Position numbers and translations under genes: made by a program. Positions 34,896 to 45,167 of a stretch of DNA of 64,000 nucleotides are shown piece by piece. The notes under the pieces are model-generated. The model was not told where the DNA came from and made no database searches. It saw nothing but the letters and a program-made list of their open reading frames with translations. Numbering within the stretch: position 1 is the first letter of the stretch; the number at the start of each line of letters is the position of its first letter. Location of the stretch: assembly GCA_030252795.1 (NCBI GenBank), contig CP127080.1, positions 2,993,501 to 3,057,500 of the forward strand. Reading direction: 5' to 3'. This stretch comes from Porticoccaceae bacterium LTM1 (lineage in GTDB: Bacteria > Pseudomonadota > Gammaproteobacteria > Pseudomonadales > Porticoccaceae).

Positions 34896-35909
34896 ATGAC
34901 CTCTACCACCCCATTCAAAGTCGCCATTCTGCTGTGCGACAAGTTGCTCTCCACCAGTGCCACTATGCCGATTGAGATGTTGCGAACTGCAGAGGCTGCA
35001 GCAAGGGGAGAGGACCGTACAGCACGGCGTATCCAGATTGTGACCCTGAGTGTCGACGGCGCGCCGGTCAGGAGTTCTGCCAATATCGAAATCAAGGCAG
35101 ACAGAGCACTGAATGATGAGGCATATGATTTGGTACATATACCCGGCCAATGGCGCAACCCTCGACCTGCTCTGCGCAAATATCGTGAGTATTTACCCTG
35201 GCTGAGACGCCAGGCTGAACAGGGTGCGCTAATCTCTTCTGTGGGCACCGGCTGCTGCTTTCTGGCCGAAGCAGGCCTGCTGAATGATCAGCCCGCGACC
35301 ACTCATTGGCATTACTTCGACCAGTTCCAACATGACTATCCGCAAGTGCAGCTCAAACGCCAGTATTTTCTGACCCGTGCCGGCAACCTGTACTGTGCGG
35401 CCAGCATCAATGCCCTGGGGGAGTTGATGGTTCACCTGATTCACCGCCTCTATGGCAGCGTGATTGCCACCCATGTTTCGCGCAACTTCTTCCACGAAAT
35501 TCGCAACCTCAATGAACCTGTAGGCTACTTTGCCGATCAGGTGCAATACCACCCCGACGAACAGGTGGCCCAAGCGCAGATCTGGCTGCAAGACAATTTT
35601 GGCAAGCCGGTACGGATGAGTGATCTCGCCGCCCAGTTGGGAATGAGTATGCGCACCTTTAACCGACGCTTCAAAGCGGCATTGGGAAAGACTCCGCTAA
35701 GCTACCTGCAGGAAATCAGGCTGGAAAATGCCCGCGAACTGCTCCAAAAAGCCAATCTCTCGGTATCCGAAGTAGCCGGACGGGTTGGCTATCAGGATAC
35801 CGGGGCATTCAGCAAGGTGTTTTCCGCCCACTACCACACTTCACCGACTCGCTATCGTGAAACCGTGCGGGCGAAATTATTCAAACCAGAGAAAACACTG
35901 AAGTATTAG
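34896..35909 (+). CDS. GlxA-type AraC-family transcriptional regulator
   Basis: Regulator of 337 residues: N-terminal DJ-1/PfpI-like amidotransferase fold (KVAILLCDKLLSTSATMPIEML, HIPGQWRNPRP, VGTGCCFLAEAGLLNDQPATTHW), then an AraC DNA-binding domain with two helix-turn-helices (VRMSDLAAQLGMSMRTFNRRFKAALGKTPLSYLQEIRLENAREL, SVSEVAGRVGYQDTGAFSKVFSAHYHTSPTRYR). Divergent from fabY with 117 bp between starts, so it may control fabY, itself or both; the ligand is unknown. Confidence 0.9.
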   Translation: MTSTTPFKVAILLCDKLLSTSATMPIEMLRTAEAAARGEDRTARRIQIVTLSVDGAPVRSSANIEIKADRALNDEAYDLVHIPGQWRNPRPALRKYREYLPWLRRQAEQGALISSVGTGCCFLAEAGLLNDQPATTHWHYFDQFQHDYPQVQLKRQYFLTRAGNLYCAASINALGELMVHLIHRLYGSVIATHVSRNFFHEIRNLNEPVGYFADQVQYHPDEQVAQAQIWLQDNFGKPVRMSDLAAQLGMSMRTFNRRFKAALGKTPLSYLQEIRLENARELLQKANLSVSEVAGRVGYQDTGAFSKVFSAHYHTSPTRYRETVRAKLFKPEKTLKY

Positions 35910-35913
35910 GTAG

Positions 35914-36549
35914 CTAGGGTGCCAGCCTTTCGATCTGCCACTCGCCGTCCTGTAACAGGTACTGGAAGCGGTCGTGAAGGCGATGCTCACCGCCTTGCCA
36001 AAACTCAAATTCATTGGGAATCACTCGAAAGCCTCCCCAAAAATCGGGCACCGGAATCTCGCCTTTTGAAAACTTGGCTTTTATACGCCCGTACTCGGCT
36101 TCCAGAACCTGTCGCGAGCTGATGCGACTGCTTTGCTGGGAAGCCCAGGCACCCAGCTGGCTTTCCCGAGGGCGCTTGAGAAAATATTTCAACACCTGAG
36201 CCTTGCTCAGTTTCTCCGCTTTACCCGAAACAATCACCTGACGATCCAGAGCCAACCAGGGGAAATGCAGGCTTACATTGGGGTTGTTGGCTATATCCCG
36301 TGCTTTGCGGCTTCCCAGGTTGGTGTAAAACACAAATCCCTGCTCATCAAACCCCTTCAGCAACACCATACGCTGCCATAGTCGGCCGTCGGCACCAGCT
36401 GTGGCGACACACATAGCTGTAGGATCGGTAATTTCGGCTTCAATTGCCTGCTTCATCCAATGATCAAACTGCGCATATGGACTATCCGCCAAACTCTCCC
36501 TAGTGAGTTTGCCGTAGGCGTATTCCCTGCGTTGATGCTCCAGGCTCAT
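35914..36549 (-). CDS. pdxH: Pyridoxamine 5'-phosphate oxidase
   Basis: FMN enzyme of 211 residues making pyridoxal 5'-phosphate. Family blocks are [76 protein letters not shown] and the C-terminal [29 protein letters not shown] with RLAP. The ATG at 36549 (GAGGAG upstream) trims 20 residues. Convergent with the GlxA-type gene, 4 bp apart. Confidence 0.96.
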   Translation of the reverse strand: MSLEHQRREYAYGKLTRESLADSPYAQFDHWMKQAIEAEITDPTAMCVATAGADGRLWQRMVLLKGFDEQGFVFYTNLGSRKARDIANNPNVSLHFPWLALDRQVIVSGKAEKLSKAQVLKYFLKRPRESQLGAWASQQSSRISSRQVLEAEYGRIKAKFSKGEIPVPDFWGGFRVIPNEFEFWQGGEHRLHDRFQYLLQDGEWQIERLAP

Positions 36550-36726
36550 GAATTTCTCCTCAATGGTACCGATCACAACTGTAGCCACTATTCTACGGTG
36601 AGTTGCCACGGCGCAATAGTATTTATGGTTTAGACAGTTGTCCTCTACAATTCAATGAGGGTCAGTCAACAGGACCGATAAAGCAGTGCAATTAAAAATA
36701 ACCGGGAAACTCGGGAGTGAACTGTT

Positions 36727-38799
36727 ATGAGCCAATGCAACCTCCTTGTAGCGGCTATACGTTGTAGCATCGCAACTACTGCAGGTCTCATCTGCTCCCT
36801 GGCGTGTGCCACTGACGATTATCTTACTGAACAAGACATAGTTTCCGAGCTGCCAACGGTGATGGGGGCAGCCCGAATGTCCCAATCGCTTGCCGCCACT
36901 CCCGCGGCGGTAACCATTATTGATCGGGCGCTTATTAATGCTTCCGGCGCCAAAGACTGGATTGACCTGTTCCGTCTGGTTCCCGGCTTTCAGAGTTACT
37001 CGGTCAACGGAAACCGTTATGGAATTGCCTACCACGGCATTGGCCGGGAATTTCCGAACCATCTGGAAGTGATGGTAAATGGCAGGTCGGTTTACCAGCC
37101 ATTGTTCTCCAGTGTGGACTGGAGCACTGGTTTGGGAATCGCACTCTCCGACGTAGATCATATCGAAATTATTCGGGGCACCAATGCGCCAAGCTTTGGT
37201 TCCAACGCATTTTTAGGGGCGATCAACATAATTACACGAAATCCAATTCAGGATCAGGGCATGGCCGTTGAGAGTTGGTATGGCTCTAAGGATACCCGCA
37301 ATCTCAATACCCGGATTAATGGCAAGCTTGCTGACATGGATTACCGGCTCTCGATCGGCTATCAACACAATAGCGGGTTTCCGGCAGTTCCTGATGGTTC
37401 AATGGATGACGGTCTGGAACTGTTCCAATCCAGCTTTCGAGGCAGCTACACCCCCAATGTACAAGACAGTTTTGATATTGAACTGGGCTTTACCCGCAAC
37501 CGCTTTGGCTTTGGCGACCCGGATCACCCGGATGAATACAGCCCGGCACGCTTTGACAGCTTTTTCCAGTCAGTGAAATGGCAACGCACTCTCAATAGTG
37601 GCAACGAACTGCAACTGCACCTCTATCACAACGGCTTTGAGGGTGAAAATACGGTACCTCTTGGCGATTTATCAGAGCTGCTGGCTGCAGAGGTTGGAAT
37701 AGATATTTCTACGGCAAAGGCAATTCTGTCCGCAATGGGCATTTCGGATGGTCCTTTTGAGATGGGTTTTCGCGATATCAGTTCGCAGCGTATTGATGCC
37801 GAGCTCCAGCACAATTGGCAGATTTCCGATAGTGTACGCACCAGTTGGGGAACAGGCATTAGAAGTGAATCAATTTCGGCAGAAGCACTTCTGGAACCTG
37901 AATCGTCGGTGGATATGACCAGTTACCGCCTGTTTGCAAACACCGAATGGCAGCCTCATGCGCAGTGGATTATTCACGGTGGTGCCATGTTTGAGCACAA
38001 CCCCATCGTTGAGAGCATTTTTTCTCCCCGGTTGGCGGTAAATTACCTGCTTACCCCTAATCACAGTCTGCGTGTAGGGGTAGCTCGCGGTAATCGCTCC
38101 CCCTCCTTGCTGGAAGCTAATGAAAACAATGTTGATGTTCGGGATGGCGTTTTGCTGAATGCCGTGCGTCGCGCGGACAGTTCTCTGGACGCTGAGAAGC
38201 TGGCAAGCTTTGAATTGGGCTGGTTTGGCAACTTTCCTCGAAGGGGCCTGACCGTAGATCTCAGGGTCTATAAGGAGAAAATTCGCGATGGCCTTGAGCA
38301 GTATCAGCAGTCAATTGTCTCAGCCTTTAACGACGATCGTATTGCCATCACAGACAACCTGTTTCGCTCCACCACTAAAGGGGTTGAGTTGCAGGTTCGC
38401 TATCAGCCAAGTGACAAAACCCTCGTTGCGGCCCAATATGCTTACAGCAGTCTCACAGGTTCTTTCCCCGGCTCCTTTGATCCGGCCATTACTGTTACTC
38501 TGGACAGGTACACGCCCGCCAACACCGCCAGCCTCCTGCTCAGTCATGATTTCGAATACGGCATAAGTGCCAGCACCACTTTCCACTACCGTGATTCAGT
38601 GATTTGGAAATCCAGTGGTGATGTCATTGACTCAGACTACAGGGTTGATGCGCAATTGAGCTATCAACTCCCCTTTGGCAGCCCCGGCAACCGGCTATCC
38701 CTCGTCGCCCAAAATATCGGAAGCACCAGCGCTGATTTTCACCAAAACAATCGATATGAAACCGGCTACTACCTGAAACTTGAACTGGAGATACCCTGA
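36727..38799 (+). CDS. TonB-dependent receptor of the sensor kinase unit
   Basis: Outer-membrane receptor of 690 residues without an STN domain. Signal peptide to about residue 28, then a plug (about 45-165: ARMSQSLAATPAAVTIIDR, IAYHGIGREFPNHLEVMVNGRSVYQ, HIEIIRGTNAPSFGSNAFLGAINIIT) and a barrel ending in YYLKLELEIP. It resembles BtuB/colicin-receptor types more than siderophore receptors, but the ligand is unknown. 71 bp separates its stop from the next long frame, and the following two genes lie on the same strand with overlap, so the three probably form one operon. Confidence 0.92.
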   Translation: MSQCNLLVAAIRCSIATTAGLICSLACATDDYLTEQDIVSELPTVMGAARMSQSLAATPAAVTIIDRALINASGAKDWIDLFRLVPGFQSYSVNGNRYGIAYHGIGREFPNHLEVMVNGRSVYQPLFSSVDWSTGLGIALSDVDHIEIIRGTNAPSFGSNAFLGAINIITRNPIQDQGMAVESWYGSKDTRNLNTRINGKLADMDYRLSIGYQHNSGFPAVPDGSMDDGLELFQSSFRGSYTPNVQDSFDIELGFTRNRFGFGDPDHPDEYSPARFDSFFQSVKWQRTLNSGNELQLHLYHNGFEGENTVPLGDLSELLAAEVGIDISTAKAILSAMGISDGPFEMGFRDISSQRIDAELQHNWQISDSVRTSWGTGIRSESISAEALLEPESSVDMTSYRLFANTEWQPHAQWIIHGGAMFEHNPIVESIFSPRLAVNYLLTPNHSLRVGVARGNRSPSLLEANENNVDVRDGVLLNAVRRADSSLDAEKLASFELGWFGNFPRRGLTVDLRVYKEKIRDGLEQYQQSIVSAFNDDRIAITDNLFRSTTKGVELQVRYQPSDKTLVAAQYAYSSLTGSFPGSFDPAITVTLDRYTPANTASLLLSHDFEYGISASTTFHYRDSVIWKSSGDVIDSDYRVDAQLSYQLPFGSPGNRLSLVAQNIGSTSADFHQNNRYETGYYLKLELEIP

Positions 38800-38906
38800 T
38801 GAGGCTAATATCAATCCTCCCTCAATGGTTTATATAAGCCTTTCACTTTATACTTATGCCCTAAAATAAAATGGTTCCCACCACGGACGGATTGAACAGG
38901 AAGTTA

Positions 38907-39875
38907 ATGCTCACAAAGCCCAAAAATCACAGGCGTCTTGCTGCGCTTATATTGTTTGTGATGTTCTGGATATCTGCACCTGTGCGTGCTGATATACCGG
39001 AGGTGGAAGTGATCCTGTCATCCGATGCCAGCCATTACGAGGGTGTTTACCAGGCATTTACAAACTATCTGGACAAGCTTCCTGCCAATGTCCGGATTAT
39101 CAAACAGGTTCTGGGCGACGATGATAAGCCAGTTGCAATCAATTCACGCACGAACCTGGTGGTTGCCGTTGGTGTAAACGCGTGCCAGAAAGCTATTTCT
39201 CAAACCGGCTCATCACCATTACTTTGTACATTTCTACCTCGCAGCGCATACATTTCCCTCATTGAACAATATCCAACGCGCCAAAACGACGGCACGGTAA
39301 GCGCCATCTTTCTGGACCAGCCTGTCAGCCGCTACATGGTTATGATTCGTCAACTTGTTCCCACCGCCCGCGAGTTGGGAACGGTGGTAGGGCCAGTTTC
39401 CGAACAGCTGCTTCCGGAAATCAATGCGCTTGGCAAGCAACACCAGTTAACGGTCAATGTTGCAAACATTGATGAGGAAAGTAATCCGGTCAAAGTATTA
39501 TCACCAATGGTGGAAAACAGCGATGTGATTTTGGTGACACCAGACCGCGCCAAGCTGAACAAAGTAACCGCGAAATGGTTACTCCACCTGAGCATTCGCC
39601 AGCGCATTCCGGTCATCGCTTTTTCAAGAGCCTATGTCAATGCCGGGGCTTTGGCCTCAATCTATTCAACACCAGATGATATCGGCAAGGATAGCGGCCA
39701 ATTTGTTGAGCTCTGGCTGAACAATACCCAGGCTCCTTTGGGCAAACCAAGATACCCCAAGTTGTATTCATTGAGCACCAACCAAAATGTTGCAAGGGCT
39801 TTGAGAATTTCGCTGGAAAGTGACTCGGAGTTAAAAGCTGCCATAGACAGGGCTGAATCCGGGGCAGAGCAATGA
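38907..39875 (+). CDS. Periplasmic substrate-binding protein (ABC_sub_bind/TrpX-like)
   Basis: Exported protein of 322 residues with a signal peptide (AALILFVMFWISAPVRA) and the two-lobed fold of the ABC_sub_bind family (EVEVILSSDASHYEGVYQAF, TNLVVAVGVNACQKAI, TVSAIFLDQPVSRYMVMIRQLVPTAREL, VILVTPDRAKLNK, IPVIAFSRAYVNAGALASIYS). The ATG at 38907 has AGGA 5 nt upstream; the longer frame from 38871 has none. No ABC permease or ATPase is adjacent. Its stop overlaps the kinase start by 4 bp, so it probably delivers a bound ligand to the kinase sensor domain rather than to a transporter. Confidence 0.85.
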   Translation: MLTKPKNHRRLAALILFVMFWISAPVRADIPEVEVILSSDASHYEGVYQAFTNYLDKLPANVRIIKQVLGDDDKPVAINSRTNLVVAVGVNACQKAISQTGSSPLLCTFLPRSAYISLIEQYPTRQNDGTVSAIFLDQPVSRYMVMIRQLVPTARELGTVVGPVSEQLLPEINALGKQHQLTVNVANIDEESNPVKVLSPMVENSDVILVTPDRAKLNKVTAKWLLHLSIRQRIPVIAFSRAYVNAGALASIYSTPDDIGKDSGQFVELWLNNTQAPLGKPRYPKLYSLSTNQNVARALRISLESDSELKAAIDRAESGAEQ

Positions 39876-42538
39876 GAGCCAACCGCTTCCGGAATTTCTT
39901 TCGACTGTTCCGAAAAATTCGTTGGCAATTTGTCATAGCAACGGTTATCCCGCTCACACTCATTACCCTAATACTGACCGCCTACCTTGTGTCTGCTCGG
40001 CAGCAGGATTTACGTGAGCAGTTTGTCCGATCGAGCACAATCAGCACTGATTACCTCGGGGATAAAGCAGTTGTTGAACTCTATGGTGGCGACACACAGC
40101 GGCTGCAGGATATGGCCAATAATATCGCCAAGTTCCCCGATTTAATGGGTGTTGGCTATTTCAATATCGATCTCGAATTAGTGGCAGCCTCGGCCAAGTT
40201 CAATATTCCCGGTAATGTGATAGCCACCCTTCAGGGAGGCTCCTTCCTGGAATCCGATCGCTTCCTGCACTTGCTGCGACCTGTTTATCTGCAAGAGATT
40301 GTAGTGGATGACTACGACAGCCAGAGCTCATCGGAACAGCTATTAGTAGGTTGGGTAGCGGCTACTTTTGATGCCCAGGCGAATCAACGTCAACAAAGTA
40401 CCATTTTCCTCGCCGGCGTCAGTATTGCCTTGTTGGGTCTGGGGATGGCCATTGCACTTTCAATCTATCTGGGTCGCAGTATCGTACAGCCGGTACAATC
40501 TCTGACCAGTACGGTACAAAAGCTCAAGGATGGTCACCTGGCCGTGCGCGCACAGCCTTCAACTACCGAAGAGCTGTCATCTCTGGCTACAGGCATCAAC
40601 CAGATGGCCGAGTCCGTAGCTGAAGGTCGTCGCAACCTTGAACAGAAAGTACGCGACGCCACCAGTCAGCTTGAAGAAACGCTGGAAGACTTAAGAGACA
40701 AAAACCGCCAGTTGGAACTGGCACGGGAGGCCGCAGAGATCGCCAACCGGGAAAAGAGCGACTTTCTTGCTCGAATGAGCCATGAATTACGCACCCCCAT
40801 TACCGCCATTCAGGGGTTTACCCGATTGCTGCAGGATACTGAACTTGGCGTTGCTGAGCGCAGTTACACCTCCATCATCAATCACTCATCCTCGCAGCTG
40901 CTCAACCTGATTGACGATATTCTCGCTATCAGCCGCTTGCAGTCCAATGCCATTGAGATTGACTCCTTTCCTTTCAACCTGATCGAAGTACTGGAACAGT
41001 CTGTAGCCCAAATGGCTTTGCCGGCACGGGAAAAAGGCCTTGAGCTGATCCTCAACATTGCTCCCGAAGTGCCGATCAATGTTGTAGGAGACAGCTTTCG
41101 AATGTCCCAAATACTGATCAACCTGGTATCCAATGCGGTCAAATTTACCGAAAAGGGCTATGTTCGGGTTGCTGTCAGTGCCACTAACAAAGATGAACAT
41201 TACAGCTTGATCCAGATTCGGGTCAGCGACACCGGTCTTGGCATACCGAGCGAGAAACAAAAAAACCTTTTCCAGGCGTTTACCCAGGCAGATACCTCTA
41301 TCACTCGAAAATTTGGCGGCACCGGACTGGGCCTTGCAATCGTCAAAAGCCTTCTGGATTTAATGGATGGAACAATCTCACTTGAAAGCCAGCAAGGGGT
41401 TGGTACCACATTCCTTCTCAATATCCCGCTGCCAGTAACTGCTGTAGAGAAAGGCCCATCATTAATAGACGCCAGGGTAGCTCTTCTTGATCTACACCCA
41501 CTCAGCCGGCAAGCAATGAGCGACTCCCTGTGCCGCTATGTTAGCGAGCTGGAAGTAGTACAAAGCATTGATGAACTCAGTAACCGGCAACCCGATGCAC
41601 TGGTACTCGGCCTGCCCAGTAATGAATCCACCCAGGCTAACTGCCAGTACCTGGAATCGATTTTGGATCGCTGCGATGCGCCTATTCTGGTTTTAAGCCC
41701 GAGTCCGGAGTTAAGTGCCTGGATAGAAACATTTATCGGTTCGACAAATATTCGGGTTCTGGAAAAGCCCGCATCTCAGGAAGTTATGCACCAAAGCTTG
41801 CAGCAGCTTATCTGTAAAGAAGGTGACACTCCCAAACCTCAGGGAGACGACCAGCGACTGCTCAGCGGAATTCAGGTATTGATTGCCGAAGACAACCCGT
41901 TTACCCGGGAGTTCCTCAAAACACTATTGAGCAGGGAAGGCGCTTATTGCAGCCTGGTTTCAAACGGCAGTGAAGCCGTCGCAGCCTGTAATCTACAGAC
42001 TTTTGATATTCTGTTAATCGACATCCACATGCCGGAAAAAAGTGGTATTGAAACGGTTCGGGAAATTCGCCAACAGAGTGGCCTGAATAACAATACCCCA
42101 ATCATTACTATCACTGCGGACGTGCTCCAGCAGGAGCGACTGGCGTTGGATGATGCCGGCATCACCGATCTGCTCTTTAAACCCGTCGATGAGCAATTGT
42201 TACTTGAGCGGATTCTGCAGCACTGCCGCCCCGGTTCCAGCGTGCCCGAGTTAAAAGAGAAACTGGGGGACGAGATTCCCGTTGATGCGTTCTTCAACGA
42301 AGTTAACCGCCTTCTGAAATTAATCAGGGACGCCTGTGAAATAGAGGACCTTGAAGCGGCTAGAGACCCGGTACATCAGCTTCTCGGTATTGCTGGCGTA
42401 TTCAAATTGCCCGAGCTTGAGGTGAAAGTAACCAGCCTGCACAGATCTGTGAAAAACCATCGCCAGTCACAAGCCGTCATGGCTTTAGAGGAACTGGAGC
42501 TCGAATGCCAGCTGATGGCGACCGCCAATAATAAATAA
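39872..42538 (+). CDS. Hybrid sensor histidine kinase (GacS/BarA-like layout)
   Basis: Inner-membrane phosphorelay kinase of 888 residues. Order: TM1 (about 18-40), periplasmic sensor (about 41-170), TM2 (about 172-196), HAMP (about 197-248), coiled coil, HisKA with His304 in MSHELRTPITAIQG, ATPase domain with the G box GGTGLGLAIVKSLL (about 480-492), a degenerate receiver-like segment (about 530-645), a true receiver with Asp717 in LLIDIHMPEKSG, and a C-terminal Hpt domain with His835 (PVHQLLGIAG). No response regulator is adjacent, so the signal must go to a regulator elsewhere. Its ATGA overlap with the binding protein gene strongly suggests joint function. Confidence 0.93.
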   Translation: MRANRFRNFFRLFRKIRWQFVIATVIPLTLITLILTAYLVSARQQDLREQFVRSSTISTDYLGDKAVVELYGGDTQRLQDMANNIAKFPDLMGVGYFNIDLELVAASAKFNIPGNVIATLQGGSFLESDRFLHLLRPVYLQEIVVDDYDSQSSSEQLLVGWVAATFDAQANQRQQSTIFLAGVSIALLGLGMAIALSIYLGRSIVQPVQSLTSTVQKLKDGHLAVRAQPSTTEELSSLATGINQMAESVAEGRRNLEQKVRDATSQLEETLEDLRDKNRQLELAREAAEIANREKSDFLARMSHELRTPITAIQGFTRLLQDTELGVAERSYTSIINHSSSQLLNLIDDILAISRLQSNAIEIDSFPFNLIEVLEQSVAQMALPAREKGLELILNIAPEVPINVVGDSFRMSQILINLVSNAVKFTEKGYVRVAVSATNKDEHYSLIQIRVSDTGLGIPSEKQKNLFQAFTQADTSITRKFGGTGLGLAIVKSLLDLMDGTISLESQQGVGTTFLLNIPLPVTAVEKGPSLIDARVALLDLHPLSRQAMSDSLCRYVSELEVVQSIDELSNRQPDALVLGLPSNESTQANCQYLESILDRCDAPILVLSPSPELSAWIETFIGSTNIRVLEKPASQEVMHQSLQQLICKEGDTPKPQGDDQRLLSGIQVLIAEDNPFTREFLKTLLSREGAYCSLVSNGSEAVAACNLQTFDILLIDIHMPEKSGIETVREIRQQSGLNNNTPIITITADVLQQERLALDDAGITDLLFKPVDEQLLLERILQHCRPGSSVPELKEKLGDEIPVDAFFNEVNRLLKLIRDACEIEDLEAARDPVHQLLGIAGVFKLPELEVKVTSLHRSVKNHRQSQAVMALEELELECQLMATANNK

Positions 42539-42569
42539 GCCCGACGCCATGCCGGCTATCGGGCTTATT
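42534..42569. terminator. Bidirectional terminator between kinase and serA
   Basis: Arms AATAAGCCCGA (42534-42544) and TCGGGCTTATT (42559-42569), overlapping the kinase stop codon, between convergent genes. Confidence 0.75.
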
Positions 42570-42598
42570 ACACAAACGATCCTTTAGGGTAACAGGCT

Positions 42599-43768
42599 CT
42601 AGAGCAAGCGAACCCTTACCACGCCATCTACAGATTCAATTGCCTTCAATAAATCACTGTCCGGCTGCTGCTCAACATCGATGATGTTATAAGCCAAAGT
42701 CTCACGGCTTTTATTGACCATATCAATCACATTGATTTTGGCATCAGCGAGCAGAGACAGGACGTGCCCCAACACCCCAGAGAAGTTCTCATTACATATA
42801 GTAATTCGATAACCGCCCATTCGATCCATGCGGGTTTTTGGGAAATTGACGGAATTGCGAATGTTGCCGTTCTCGAGAAAGTCGATCAGCTGGTTCGCGG
42901 CCATCACCGCACAGTTCTCCTCTGCCTCGCTGGTACTGGCACCCAAGTGCGGCATCAACAGGATATTTTCATTACCGAGCAACTCCGGCGAGGGGAAATC
43001 CGCAACGTATTTACTCAACTGCCCTGCTTTCAACCCTGCAAGCAGCCCATCCAGATCGACAATAGACTCACGGGCAAAATTGAGAAGAACAGCACCCGGT
43101 TTACAGAACGCCAGTGTCTCGGCATTCAGTAAATGACGTGTGGCATCGATGGCGGGCACATGGACAGTAATAAAGTCCGCGCGAGACAACAGGGTTTGCA
43201 GATTTTCCATTCTCTCAACACGGCTGGACAGGCTCCAGGCCGCCTCAACGGAAAGTGCCGGGTCAAATCCAACCACATCCATACCCAACTCAATAGCCAT
43301 ATTGGCAACCATGGAACCAATGGCACCCAGGCCTATTACCCCAAGGGTTTTACCGGCAATCTCTCCACCGGCAAAGTTTTTCTTGGCGGCCTCTACCTGG
43401 CGAGACATCTCCTTGTGGTCGTCAATATGTTTCAGGGATTGTGAGTAGTTCATGCCCCCGACAATATCTCGTGACGCCAGCAGCATTCCGGCCAGTACCA
43501 ATTCTTTCACCGCATTGGCATTTGCACCGGGTGTATTGAAGACCACCACACCTTTTTGACTGTAATCAGCCACCGGGATGTTATTTACTCCGGCGCCACA
43601 GCGGGCAACGGCGCAGACACTTTCAGGTAATTCAATTTCGTGCAGCGATTGACTGCGCAGCATAATGGCGTCAGGGCTAATGAACTCGCTGGCGATTTCA
43701 TATTTTCCACGCGGGAAAACATCCAAACCTTTAGCGGCAATCTGGTTGTAAGTGCGAATCTTGTACAT
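42599..43768 (-). CDS. serA: D-3-phosphoglycerate dehydrogenase
   Basis: NAD-dependent enzyme of 389 residues for the first step of serine synthesis. Substrate-binding N-terminus (CGAGVNNIPVADYSQKGVVVFNTPGANANAV), Rossmann part (TLGVIGLGAIGSMVANMA), catalytic His in ILLMPHLGASTSEAEENCA, and a C-terminal ACT domain (GGYRITICNENFSGVLGHVLSLLADAKINV) for serine feedback. Shorter than the long-type SerA. 24 bp downstream of serC, same strand, so one operon. Confidence 0.93.
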   Translation of the reverse strand: MYKIRTYNQIAAKGLDVFPRGKYEIASEFISPDAIMLRSQSLHEIELPESVCAVARCGAGVNNIPVADYSQKGVVVFNTPGANANAVKELVLAGMLLASRDIVGGMNYSQSLKHIDDHKEMSRQVEAAKKNFAGGEIAGKTLGVIGLGAIGSMVANMAIELGMDVVGFDPALSVEAAWSLSSRVERMENLQTLLSRADFITVHVPAIDATRHLLNAETLAFCKPGAVLLNFARESIVDLDGLLAGLKAGQLSKYVADFPSPELLGNENILLMPHLGASTSEAEENCAVMAANQLIDFLENGNIRNSVNFPKTRMDRMGGYRITICNENFSGVLGHVLSLLADAKINVIDMVNKSRETLAYNIIDVEQQPDSDLLKAIESVDGVVRVRLL

Positions 43769-43792
43769 GATTATCCTCTGTGGATTGGGTGT

Positions 43793-44911
43793 TTATTCAA
43801 TAATCTGTTGTTGATATGCCCATTCAATCCAGGGCATCAACGCTTCCAGGTCAGCGGCTTCAACGGTCGCACCACACCACAGGCGCAGACCGGAAGGAGC
43901 ATCGCGGTAGGACCCGATGTCGAAAGCGACACCTTCTGCCGCTAACAATTTCACCATCGCCTTCACGCGGCCTTCATCCAGATTAACCTTCAAACAAACA
44001 CTGGTATTCGAGCGAGTCGTCTCCTCAACAGCGAGAAATTCGATCCATTCCTTGCTGGCAACAAACTGCTCCACCACGGCAAGGTTGGCTTGGGAGCGGG
44101 AAATGGTTGCGGAAACTCCACCCAGTTCGCGAACCCAATCCAGTGCATCCAGATAGTCGGCTACACAGAGCATAGACGGGGTATTGATGGTCTCGCCGCG
44201 GAATATACCTTCATTAAGGCTACCGCCCTTTGTCAGTCGAAACAGTTTTGGCATCGGCCAAGGGGGAGTGTAGCTCTCCAATCGCGCCACAGCCCTGGGG
44301 CTGAGAATCAGCATGCCGTGAGCCCCTTCCCCGCCCAGCACTTTTTGCCAGCTGTAGGTCACCACATCCAGTTTGTGCCATGGCATTTCCTGGGCAAAGA
44401 CGGCGGAGGTTGCATCACAAATAGTCAGGCCACCACGGTTATCCGGGATCCACTCATCGTTCGGGACCTTTACCCCGGAAGTTGTTCCATTCCAGGTAAA
44501 TACCACATCGTGATCAGGATTAACCTCTGACAAGTCAGGCAGATAACCGTAATCGGCAGTGATAGCGCGAACATTGTCCAATTTGAGTTGGTTACGTATA
44601 TCGTTCAACCAGCCAAGTCCAAATGATTCCCATGCCACCACATCAACCGGGCGAGGCCCCAACAGCGACCACATGGCCAACTCCATAGCGCCAGTATCCG
44701 ATGCGGGCACAATACCCACCCGGTATCCATCAGGTAACCCGAGCAACTCGGCGGTATCTGTACAGGCTCGCAGCAGAATCTCTTTGCCAAGTGCCGAGCG
44801 ATGGGATCGCCCCAGACACCTTTGATCAAGGTTCGAGAGCTGGTAACCAGGGCGCTTGCTACAGGGGCCAGACGAAAAATTGGGATTAGCCGGTTTCAGG
44901 GTCGGTCTCAT
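43793..44911 (-). CDS. serC: Phosphoserine transaminase (Methanosarcina/alphaproteobacterial type)
   Basis: PLP aminotransferase of 372 residues, second step of serine synthesis. N-terminal [20 protein letters not shown] and [19 protein letters not shown] are typical of the type-2 SerC (TIGR01365-like) rather than the E. coli form; the PLP lysine is in [18 protein letters not shown]. Start at ATG 44911 (GAGAG upstream); one GTG codon precedes it in frame. Together with serA it makes phosphoserine. Confidence 0.93.
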   Translation of the reverse strand: MRPTLKPANPNFSSGPCSKRPGYQLSNLDQRCLGRSHRSALGKEILLRACTDTAELLGLPDGYRVGIVPASDTGAMELAMWSLLGPRPVDVVAWESFGLGWLNDIRNQLKLDNVRAITADYGYLPDLSEVNPDHDVVFTWNGTTSGVKVPNDEWIPDNRGGLTICDATSAVFAQEMPWHKLDVVTYSWQKVLGGEGAHGMLILSPRAVARLESYTPPWPMPKLFRLTKGGSLNEGIFRGETINTPSMLCVADYLDALDWVRELGGVSATISRSQANLAVVEQFVASKEWIEFLAVEETTRSNTSVCLKVNLDEGRVKAMVKLLAAEGVAFDIGSYRDAPSGLRLWCGATVEAADLEALMPWIEWAYQQQIIE

Positions 44912-45130
44912 CACGGTCTCTCAGTTGGAATGATTGGTGCCAATGCACCGGACAGCGGATAAAAAGATTGTAAGAGAACGACTTTGTGATGTCAGTGGGT
45001 GGCATTAAGTGAGAAGCCAACCACCTTCAAATAGATAATAGCTTTCACAAATAAGCGAATTTCGGCAACAGGGTTGCTTGATGAAAGCGTGCCATTTAGG
45101 GTTGGTTAGCCACTTTCAGGAGAGAAGATA

Positions 45131-45159
45131 TGCTGGCTCACATGACTTGTGAACCAGCA
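45131..45159 (-). terminator. Stem-loop after dsbA
   Basis: TGCTGG / CCAGCA outer arms with inner TCACA / TGTGA pairing, 9 bp past the dsbA stop; short T-rich tail on the minus strand. Likely terminator. Confidence 0.45.
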
Positions 45160-45167
45160 CTTGAGTA

